Shown piece after piece: positions 43,161 to 50,082 of a stretch of 61,352 nucleotides of DNA (positions are counted from its first letter, which is position 1; each line of letters opens with the position of its first letter). Source of the stretch: DATLAN01 sp035527455 (GTDB lineage Bacteria; Planctomycetota; Planctomycetia; Pirellulales; Thermoguttaceae); NCBI GenBank assembly GCA_035527455.1, contig DATLAN010000028.1, positions 1 through 61,352 on the forward strand, in the 5' to 3' direction. The position numbers and the translations under genes were made by a program. The notes under the pieces were generated by a model. The model was not told the origin of the DNA, did not search any database, and saw only the letters and a program-made list of their open reading frames with translations.

Positions 43161-43219
43161 CGTGTCCGATTCCGTACAACACCGTGTCCGATTCCGTACA
43201 ACACCGTGTCCGATTCCGT
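43161..43219 (+). repeat. 22-bp direct repeat, 2.7 copies
   Basis: The unit CGTGTCCGATTCCGTACAAC (+AC) starts at 43161 and 43183 and, cut short, at 43205. It lies between the ftsY stop and PR-B copy 4. There are too few copies, and no spacers, for a CRISPR. Confidence 0.9.
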
Positions 43220-43224
43220 TTGTC

Positions 43225-43309
43225 GTTTAGCGGGCGGGCTTGCCCGCCGTTGGGAAAGCCGTACGAGAGATGCAACCGACGCAACGGCGGGCAAGCCCGC
43301 CCGCTAAAC
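43225..43309. repeat. PR-B palindromic repeat, copy 4
   Basis: The same 27-bp arms as the other copies (43225-43251 and 43283-43309) but an unrelated spacer and no conserved outer tail. It separates ftsY from the convergent murJ gene and could act as a bidirectional terminator. Confidence 0.92.
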
Positions 43310-43342
43310 GTTCGTTGGAATTGCCGTCGAACCGGTATCAAC

Positions 43343-44986
43343 TCAGTCCTCGTCGAACACGCCCGCCACGGGCGCTCTGCCGAATACCATTCCCAACTCC
43401 CGGCCGCCCAGCAGACGGTACGCCATGCAGTACGTGACCGCGCTGACGCCCAGCGGCAGCAATACGCGGGCCAGTTCGTTCGTCAACCGCTCGGTGGGGT
43501 CGATCAGGGCGAGCGTACCGTAGCCGGCCGCGGCCATCAAGAGCGTGGCCAGCATCGTGCGCCCGGTGGTCGCTGCCAGTGTGGGCCAGTGGAGCGGGCT
43601 CTCGCGGCGGGAGAAGATCCACACCAGCACGAAGACCTGCACGGTCGCCGAAATCGAGGTGGCCACCGCCAGCCCGGCCTCGGCCAGCGGCCAGATCAAG
43701 GTCAGGTTCAACGCCAGGTTCAGGCCCACGATCCATACGGCGACCTTCACCGGCGTGCGGCTGTCCTTTAGCGCGTAGAATCCCCGCACGATCACCGGCA
43801 GCGCACAGAAGGCCCAAACGCCGGCCGCGTAGCAGGCGATCATCCGCGAGGCACGAAGCGTGTCGTACGGGGTGAACTCGCCGCGCTCGAAGAGGAGTTT
43901 CGCCACGGGATGGGCCAGCATGATCAACCCGACGCTGGCCGGCACGCCCAGGCAGACGACCAGCCGCAGGCCGAGCGTCAGGTCGGCGCCCAGCTCTTTG
44001 CGGTCGCCTCGGGCGGCGTGCCGGCTCAACAGCGGGAAGATCGCGGCGGCCACGGCCAACCCCAGCACGCCCAAGGGGAAGTGGTAGAGCCGTTCGCCGT
44101 AGTAGATGGCGGCGGCGGCCCCTTGTTCGAGAGGATAACGCACGGCGCCGCCCAGCCAGTCGATCGGCGGCGTTCCCTCCGGTCCGACCGGAGCGGCCAG
44201 GCCCCACGCGATCATGCTGTCCATGAACGTGTTGATCTGGGTGACGGCCAGTCCGGCGAGCATGGGCAACAACGTGTGGCCGATCTGTGCCATGCCCGAT
44301 CGGGCGGCCGTCCAGTTGTAATCGAACCGAAATCCCAGCCGCCTAAGCATCGGCACCTGCAAGCCCACCTGCAACAGGCCGGCCACCAGCACCGCGGCGG
44401 CCAGCACGAAGGCTTGGGCCTGTTTGTCCGGCGCGAACCTCGGCGCCACCAGCCAGATCGCCGCCAGCCAGCAGACGTTCAACACCGCGGGCGTGAAGGC
44501 GGGGATGCTGAAATGCGACAGCGCGTGCAGCGTGGCGGTCAATTGGGCCGCCAGGCAGATCAGCAGCATATAGGGCAAAAGCACCGCGGCCAGTCCGACC
44601 AACAGCCCCACGCCCGGCGCGTCTCCCCAGAACAGCCAAGCCAGCCCGAAGAGCACCTCGCCCAGCAGCACCAAGGCGGCCAGCAGCAGGCTCACCCAGG
44701 TCAAGGTCACGCTGGCCAATCGCCAGGCATTCCGGCGGTCCCTTTCCAGTTCGGCGGAGAGGACCGGCAGATAGCTGGCCGTCAGGGCCCCTTCGCCGAA
44801 GAGCCGCCGGAAGAGGTTGGGGATGCGGTAGGCGATCACGAAGGCGTCCATCACGCCGCCGTGCGCCATGCCCAGCAGCGCCGCCGTGGCCACGTCGCGG
44901 ACCATCCCCAGCAAGCGGCTGGTCAACGTCCCCAGGCTGGTGATCCGGACGGCGGAAATCAACGGATGTCGCTTCGGGGCGCTCAT
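43343..44986 (-). CDS. murJ: Lipid II flippase MurJ
   Basis: A 547-residue polytopic MOP-superfamily transporter with about 14 hydrophobic segments, which exports the peptidoglycan precursor lipid II. Family landmarks are near the N-terminus (SRLLGMVRDVATAALLG and IPNLFRRLFGEGALTASYLP), in the middle (YGERLYHFPLGVLGLAVAAA) and later (VKLLF-type AKLLFERGEFTPYDT and VIVRGFYALKDSRTPVKV). I start at ATG 44986 (MSAPKRHPLIS); a longer frame to 45124 would be coded by PR-D and PR-B repeats. Its presence agrees with planctomycetes having peptidoglycan. Confidence 0.93.
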   Translation of the reverse strand: MSAPKRHPLISAVRITSLGTLTSRLLGMVRDVATAALLGMAHGGVMDAFVIAYRIPNLFRRLFGEGALTASYLPVLSAELERDRRNAWRLASVTLTWVSLLLAALVLLGEVLFGLAWLFWGDAPGVGLLVGLAAVLLPYMLLICLAAQLTATLHALSHFSIPAFTPAVLNVCWLAAIWLVAPRFAPDKQAQAFVLAAAVLVAGLLQVGLQVPMLRRLGFRFDYNWTAARSGMAQIGHTLLPMLAGLAVTQINTFMDSMIAWGLAAPVGPEGTPPIDWLGGAVRYPLEQGAAAAIYYGERLYHFPLGVLGLAVAAAIFPLLSRHAARGDRKELGADLTLGLRLVVCLGVPASVGLIMLAHPVAKLLFERGEFTPYDTLRASRMIACYAAGVWAFCALPVIVRGFYALKDSRTPVKVAVWIVGLNLALNLTLIWPLAEAGLAVATSISATVQVFVLVWIFSRRESPLHWPTLAATTGRTMLATLLMAAAGYGTLALIDPTERLTNELARVLLPLGVSAVTYCMAYRLLGGRELGMVFGRAPVAGVFDED

Positions 44987-45025
44987 GGGGGAAATCGTAG
45001 AGGGTCGAGGGCGAATTGGGAAGGC

Positions 45026-45052
45026 GTTTAGCGGCCGGACTTGTCCGGCGGT
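45026..45052. repeat. PR-B variant half-copy with compensated stem
   Basis: GTTTAGCGGCCGGACTTGTC and CGGCGGT: the outer part equals PR-B, but the stem is GCCGGAC-TT-GTCCGGC instead of GGCGGGC-TT-GCCCGCC. Pairing is kept although the bases differ. It lies directly beside a PR-D copy, upstream of murJ. Confidence 0.75.
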
Positions 45053-45067
45053 CGGCAAAGTAGCAAA

Positions 45068-45170
45068 GTAGGCCGGAACAAGCGCAGCGCAGTTTCGGCA
45101 CCGGGCTTCATGTGGCCTTTCCATACGAAATGCGAAATGCCGGAACTGCGCTGCGCTTGTTCCGGCCTAC
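45068..45170. repeat. PR-D inverted repeat, copy 1
   Basis: 33-bp arms at 45068-45100 and 45138-45170, beginning GTAGGCCGGAACAAGCGCAG and matching with one mismatch, around a 37-bp spacer. The other copy is at 56580. It lies between the divergent murJ and glycosidase genes. Confidence 0.9.
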
Positions 45171-45239
45171 ACTGTTGCCCTCGAAGCGGCGATCCATTAC
45201 GTTAGGAAGCGGCCCGTAAATCCGAAAAGGAGAACCAAC

Positions 45240-47837
45240 ATGACGGCTCGCGCGGTTACTTGTCTTGTGGTATTGCTCGGTTCGCTGTCCTGGACGGCGG
45301 CGGCGGAACCGGAACTCTTCCCCTTCGTCATCTCCTACGACGCGCCGCAGAACGCGACGAACCTGTCCGCCTGGCTCCATCGGCCGGCCGGGCGGCACGG
45401 CTTCGTTCGCTCGGACGGCGGACGCCTGGTCACCGACGCCGGGCCGATCCGCTTCTGGGGCACCAACCTCTGCTTCGAGGGCTGCTTTCCCACGCACGAG
45501 CAGGCCGAGCGCGTCGCCGCACGCATGGCGCGGCTGGGGATCAACTGCGTGCGGATGCACCACATGGACGCCTATTCCATCTGGGGCGACAGCCCCGACA
45601 AGACGATCATCGACCCGAAGAAGCTCGAACGGCTCGATTACCTCATCCATCAACTCAAGCTCCACGGCATCTATACCGACATCAACCTGCACGTTTCCCG
45701 CACGCTGGGCGAAGCCGAAGGTTTCCTCGGCGGCGAAGGGCGGCCCAAGTACGACAAGGGCCTGGGCAACTTCGAGCCGCGGATGATCGAACTGCAGAAG
45801 CAATACGCCCGGGATCTGCTCACGCACGTCAACCCCTACACCAAGACGGCCTACGTCGACGAGCCGGCGGTGGCGTTGGTCGAGATCAGCAACGAGGACG
45901 CCCTGTTCACCGTCTGGGAACGCCGCGAGTTGGACGACTTGGGCGAGCCTTACGCCGCGACCTTCCGCAAGCTCTGGAACGCCTGGCTGCGGAAGAAATA
46001 CGGCGACAGCGGGCGGCTCCGTCAGGCGTGGAACGCCGGCGAGTGGCCCTTGGGGGAAGAAATGCTCATAAACGGCGACTTCGCCCAGCCGCCCGAGGGC
46101 ACCTGGAGCATGGAGCGCGACGCCCAGACCGGCGTCGAGTGGTCGGCGGCCTCGACCGGGCCCGACGGCTCGCGGTGTCTCCGCGTGGTGGTGACCCGGC
46201 AGGGCGAGTTCCCCTGGCGGCCGCAGTTGACCCAGGCGGGTTTCTCGCTGAAGAAAGGCACGCCCTACACGTTGACCTGCTTTCTCCGCAGCGACCAGAA
46301 GCGGCAGATCGGCGTCAACTGCATGATGGCCCACGACCCCTGGCAGCGGCTCGGGCTGTCGGCCGACCTGGGCGTGGGACCCGAGTGGACGTCGCATCGC
46401 CGGACGTTCGTCGCCGAGCAAGACGACGACAATGCGAGGATCACCCTGACGGGGTTGAAGCCGGGACTGTACGAGTTGGCCGAAGTTTCCTTGCGGCCCG
46501 GCGGCATCGTGGGACTGGCCGGCGACCAGCGGATCGAGGACGACGGCGTGCCCGTGCTCCGCCGCGGCGAACTCGGCCTGACCGAAGAGGCCCGGAACGA
46601 CTTCATCGACTTCCTCTGGGACACCGAGCGGGATTACTGGTGGGGGATGCATCGGTTTCTCGAGGACGAGTTGGGCGTGCGCTCGCTCGTCTCGGGCACG
46701 CAACTCTCGTACAGCCCGGTATACGTTCAGGCCGGGCTGGACTACATCGACGCCCATTCCTATTGGAACCATCCCAGCTTCCCCAATCGGCCGTGGGACC
46801 GCCGCGACTGGTTCGTCCGCAACGTGGCCCTGGTCAACAGCCCCGGCGGGACGCTGGCCTCCTTGGCCGCACGCCGGGTGGACGGCATGGCCTACACCGT
46901 GAGCGAATACAACCACCCGGAGCCGAACGTCTACTCGGCGGAAGGGTTCCCGATGATCGCGGCGTTCGGCGCGTTTCAGGCGTGGGACGGGATCTTTCCG
47001 TTCACCTACAGCCACGACACGCAGTTCGAGCCGCGGCAGATCACCGGCTTCTTCGACGTCAAGGGCGTGACGCCGCGGATCGCCCACATGGCGGCCTGTG
47101 CGGCGCTGTTTCTCCGCGGCGACGCGGCGGTGGCCAAAGACAGCGTGTTCGTTCCGCTCAGCCGCGAGGCCGAAAAGAAGAAGCTCCACGAGACGCTCAG
47201 CCCGTGGCGGCTTACGGCGGGTGATTTCGGGGTCGATCCGCAGATGGCGCTATTGCACCGCGTGGCGCTGAAGATCGGCGACGACCTTCCGGCGGCAATC
47301 GGGATGGCACTGAAGGATAATACGGCGACTTACGTTTCCGACACGGCCCAACTCCGCTGGGACGTTTCTCGAGAAGGCGCCGGCTACTTCACGGCCGACA
47401 CGCCGCACACGAAGCTCTTCACCGGTTTCGTCGCCGGGCGGACGTTCGAGCTGGGCGACGTGACGCTGCGGATCGGCAAGACCCGGCTCGACTGGGCCAC
47501 GGTCTCGATGGTGGCCGTCGACGGAGAGGGCTTCGACAAGCCGGGTCGGATCCTGATCGCCGCCACCGGTTGGGCACAGAACCGGGGCGCCGAACTGGAA
47601 GACCTCGGCGGCGACCGCGTCACGCTCCGCGACCAGTGGGGTAGCGAGCCGGTGCTCTGCGAAGGCATCCCGGCGGAAATCCGCCTGCCGGCGACCGCCG
47701 ACCGCGTGCGGTTCTATCCGCTGGACGAGTCGGGCAATCGCCGGGCGGCGGTTCGCTGCACCGAGTCCGACGGCAAGACCGTATTGACGCTCGATCCGCG
47801 GCATCATACGGTATGGTATGAAGCGATGATTCGCTGA
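45240..47837 (+). CDS. Exported clan GH-A (GH5-like) glycoside hydrolase with inserted beta domain
   Basis: An 865-residue protein with a signal peptide ending near residue 22. A TIM barrel is visible: FWGTNLCFEGCFP, LGINCVRMHHMD and GIYTDINLHVSRTLG, then VALVEISNEDALF with Glu as probable acid/base (NED instead of the usual NEP), and later AYTVSEYNHPEPNVYS with Glu as probable nucleophile. Between them lies a carbohydrate-binding-like beta sandwich (about residues 275-425; NGDFAQPPEGTWS onward). A C-terminal beta domain follows. AAGGAG precedes ATG 45240. It probably cleaves a plant or algal beta-glycan; the substrate is unknown. Confidence 0.82.
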   Translation: MTARAVTCLVVLLGSLSWTAAAEPELFPFVISYDAPQNATNLSAWLHRPAGRHGFVRSDGGRLVTDAGPIRFWGTNLCFEGCFPTHEQAERVAARMARLGINCVRMHHMDAYSIWGDSPDKTIIDPKKLERLDYLIHQLKLHGIYTDINLHVSRTLGEAEGFLGGEGRPKYDKGLGNFEPRMIELQKQYARDLLTHVNPYTKTAYVDEPAVALVEISNEDALFTVWERRELDDLGEPYAATFRKLWNAWLRKKYGDSGRLRQAWNAGEWPLGEEMLINGDFAQPPEGTWSMERDAQTGVEWSAASTGPDGSRCLRVVVTRQGEFPWRPQLTQAGFSLKKGTPYTLTCFLRSDQKRQIGVNCMMAHDPWQRLGLSADLGVGPEWTSHRRTFVAEQDDDNARITLTGLKPGLYELAEVSLRPGGIVGLAGDQRIEDDGVPVLRRGELGLTEEARNDFIDFLWDTERDYWWGMHRFLEDELGVRSLVSGTQLSYSPVYVQAGLDYIDAHSYWNHPSFPNRPWDRRDWFVRNVALVNSPGGTLASLAARRVDGMAYTVSEYNHPEPNVYSAEGFPMIAAFGAFQAWDGIFPFTYSHDTQFEPRQITGFFDVKGVTPRIAHMAACAALFLRGDAAVAKDSVFVPLSREAEKKKLHETLSPWRLTAGDFGVDPQMALLHRVALKIGDDLPAAIGMALKDNTATYVSDTAQLRWDVSREGAGYFTADTPHTKLFTGFVAGRTFELGDVTLRIGKTRLDWATVSMVAVDGEGFDKPGRILIAATGWAQNRGAELEDLGGDRVTLRDQWGSEPVLCEGIPAEIRLPATADRVRFYPLDESGNRRAAVRCTESDGKTVLTLDPRHHTVWYEAMIR

Positions 47838-47912
47838 GGGATCCGTTCGCGGCGGCTGCAAAACCGCGAGCGGCTTCCTGGTTCCGAGTCCCTTTCACTG
47901 GTTTGACGACCC

Positions 47913-48173
47913 ATGGCCAAACGATCCGCCTATCAACAACGTGTGATCCGCAACTACTACAAGAACCGGGACGCCATTCTGGTCCAGCGGTTGGGTGAGC
48001 TGGTCACCGACCTGTATCTGGCCGAAGGGAAGGCCCGGCAGCGGCTCTGGAAACGCGTGGCCACCGCGATGGAAAAGCTCGAGGTGCCCGCGGAACAGGT
48101 GCGCCATCTCGTCGAAAGCGACAACCCCACGCTGGTCGCGAACCTGCTGCAGCAGATGCTCGATGCGAAGTAG
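47913..48173 (+). CDS. Small conserved planctomycete protein, unknown function
   Basis: An 86-residue, mostly helical, basic protein (MAKRSAYQQRVIRNYYKNRD, then QRLGELVTDLYLAEGKARQR and VESDNPTLVANLLQQML). No membrane segment or catalytic motif. Similar short proteins are widespread in planctomycetes as far as I recall, without known role. It lies between the glycosidase and the convergent rhomboid gene; the ATG at 47913 starts the helical part. Confidence 0.8.
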   Translation: MAKRSAYQQRVIRNYYKNRDAILVQRLGELVTDLYLAEGKARQRLWKRVATAMEKLEVPAEQVRHLVESDNPTLVANLLQQMLDAK

Positions 48174-48187
48174 ATGCTATCGGCTGC

Positions 48188-48982
48188 CTACCGACCGTCG
48201 CGTTCCTGTACGGGCCGAGGTTTCTGCAATTCTTCCAGCATTCGCTCTACTTTCTGGCGTTGCCGGACGTACTCGTAACCCCTGTGTCCGGGGCAAGCGA
48301 TCAGCGTGGTCAGGACCATCGCGCTGAGGAAGCACGCCAGCGGGATCCACCGTTTGCGTCGCCGCACGTCGAATGCCACCAGGCCGTAGAGCACCCCGAA
48401 GGCGAACCCGGCTCCGTGGGCGATGCTGGCAATGCTCATCACGCCGCTGTAGGTCATGAAAATGCAAAGCACGAACCATCCCAACAGGAACATCGACGTC
48501 GAGTCGCTGCACACGGCGTTCAATTCCGCCCGGAAGCGACGGCCGATCCAGAGCATGCCGAACAGCCCGTAAACGATGCCCGAGAGACCAACGATCATGA
48601 CCGGTTCGTCCCGGTGGTAGCTGCCGATGACGTATTCGGGCATCATCGAGACGTAGCCCAACAGGACGATCAGCCCCAACATGCGATACGAGCCGAAGAG
48701 GTTCTCCAGGGCCGGGGCGAACATCAGCAGCACGTAGACGTTGAACCCCGCGTGGATCAAGTCGCCGTGCATCAGCGTGCTGGTGAACGGCCGCCAGAGT
48801 TGGCCCTGCCAGATGCGCGGGAGAATGCCCAGGTAGTCGTTGTAGTAGGCCACTCGCCGTCCCGCGTCATCACCCCATCGGAATTCGTCGAGCGTGCAGG
48901 CCAGCTCCAAAGCCACGGCGATCGCTGCGATAATCAGCGTCACGGGCGTACGGTTGAAGTTGATTTCGGGCCGTGGGAGCAT
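48188..48982 (-). CDS. Rhomboid-family intramembrane serine protease
   Basis: A 264-residue protein with six or seven membrane segments. Hallmarks: WRPFTSTLMHGDLIHAGFN (His72, His77 and Asn81, the H-x4-H-x3-N loop), the active-site Ser134 in VGLSGIVYGLFG (GxSG), and catalytic His189 in IASIAHGAGFAFG. All catalytic residues are present, so it should cleave membrane proteins within the bilayer. I start at ATG 48982 (MLPRPEINFN); the longer frame to 49171 reads through intergenic repeats. Its substrate cannot be predicted. Confidence 0.93.
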   Translation of the reverse strand: MLPRPEINFNRTPVTLIIAAIAVALELACTLDEFRWGDDAGRRVAYYNDYLGILPRIWQGQLWRPFTSTLMHGDLIHAGFNVYVLLMFAPALENLFGSYRMLGLIVLLGYVSMMPEYVIGSYHRDEPVMIVGLSGIVYGLFGMLWIGRRFRAELNAVCSDSTSMFLLGWFVLCIFMTYSGVMSIASIAHGAGFAFGVLYGLVAFDVRRRKRWIPLACFLSAMVLTTLIACPGHRGYEYVRQRQKVERMLEELQKPRPVQERDGR

Positions 48983-49123
48983 GGGAGCGGATTTCGGATT
49001 TCGGATTGTAGATTTCAGCTTTGAACGATAGCGTAGATTTGCGGGAAATCCAAGCGCAAATCGGGCTGGGTGGCCAAGTTCCCCCGATCTCCACGGGATG
49101 CGGCATCGTTGTCGAAAACTCTG

Positions 49124-49199
49124 GGGTGGCACGCCCTGAGGAACGAAGGGCGTGTTTTCCCGACCCGCCACGCCCTTCGTTCCTCAGGGCGTGCCACCC
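49124..49199. repeat. PR-C inverted repeat, copy 1
   Basis: Perfect 31-bp arms (49124-49154 and 49169-49199) beginning GGGTGGCACGCCCTGAGGAA, with a 14-bp spacer. A nearly identical copy lies at 57345. The loop is short enough for a stable hairpin between rhomboid and ParA. The rest of this 300-bp gap holds no gene. Confidence 0.93.
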
Positions 49200-49281
49200 A
49201 GCCCGTCATCTCGGCTAGGCCCGAAGGGGCGGCTCCCGTATAATCGGACACCGAAGGACGATGGCACCAGGTGACTGCCCC

Positions 49282-50082
49282 ATGCGCTCGATCGCCGTGA
49301 TGAACCAGAAAGGCGGGGTCGGAAAGACGACCACCGCAGTGAACCTCGCCGCCGCACTGGCGGAGATGGGGCGGCAGACCTGCCTGATCGATCTGGACCC
49401 CCAAGCCCATGCCACGCTCCACCTGGGCATCGACCCCCAGCCTGGGCAGGCTTCGATCTACGACGTGCTCTGCGGCGAGGCCCCGCTGGCGGAGAGCCGG
49501 CAGTCGGCGGCCGAGAACCTTTGGGTGGTCCCTTCCCATCTCGATCTGGCCGCGGCGGAACTCGAACTGGCCGACGTGGCCGGCCGCGAGGTGGTTTTGC
49601 GGGACAAGCTCCGACAAGACAACCGGCAGCCGGACTACCTGCTGGTCGACTGTCCGCCGTCGCTGGGCCTTTTGACGCTCAACGCCTTGGCCGCCGTCGA
49701 GGAGGTGTTCATTCCGCTACAACCCCACTTCTTCGCCCTGCACGGATTGAGCAAGCTGCTGGAGACGATCGAGGCGGTCGCCGCGCGGATCAACGCCCGG
49801 CTGAAACTCGGCGGCGTGATCCTCTGCATGTACGAGACGAACACGCGGCTGGCGGCCGAAGTCAGCCAGGACGTGGCCGACTTCTTCCAGAACGCCCGGC
49901 AGCAAAACACGCCCTGGGCCGGCGCCCGGCTGTTCGAGACCAGGATCCGTCGCAACATTCGTCTGGCCGAGGCCCCCAGCTTCGGGCAGTCGATCTTCCG
50001 CTACGCGCCCCACTCGCCCGGCGCCGAGGATTACCGGCAGTTGGCCGAGGAGGTCGTGCGAAGCCACTCGGGAAGCGCCTAA
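49282..50082 (+). CDS. parA: ParA/Soj-type ATPase
   Basis: A 266-residue deviant-Walker ATPase for chromosome segregation or cargo positioning. The P loop reads NQKGGVGKTTTAVNLAAAL, with the signature Lys; switch motifs DLDPQAHATLHLG and DCPPSLGLLTLNALAA follow, then a C-terminal ETRIRRNIRLAEAPSFGQ typical of Soj. No parB or parS is seen nearby. I start at ATG 49282 (MRSIAVMNQKG); seven codons upstream another ATG exists. Its stop overlaps the convergent PD40 gene by 4 nt. Confidence 0.92.
   Translation: MRSIAVMNQKGGVGKTTTAVNLAAALAEMGRQTCLIDLDPQAHATLHLGIDPQPGQASIYDVLCGEAPLAESRQSAAENLWVVPSHLDLAAAELELADVAGREVVLRDKLRQDNRQPDYLLVDCPPSLGLLTLNALAAVEEVFIPLQPHFFALHGLSKLLETIEAVAARINARLKLGGVILCMYETNTRLAAEVSQDVADFFQNARQQNTPWAGARLFETRIRRNIRLAEAPSFGQSIFRYAPHSPGAEDYRQLAEEVVRSHSGSA

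Noticed and set aside
43161..43219. CRISPR-like direct repeats behind ftsY
   Set aside because: There are no spacers and only 2.7 copies; no cas genes are present in the window.
44987..45124. 46-residue N-terminal extension of MurJ
   Set aside because: These residues are translated from PR-D and PR-B repeats; MurJ proteins normally start close to the first membrane helix, as from ATG 44986.
49282..50082. Plasmid or phage partition locus based on ParA
   Set aside because: No ParB, parS-like palindromes or replication genes are nearby, and the neighbours are chromosomal genes; it is treated as an orphan chromosomal ParA.
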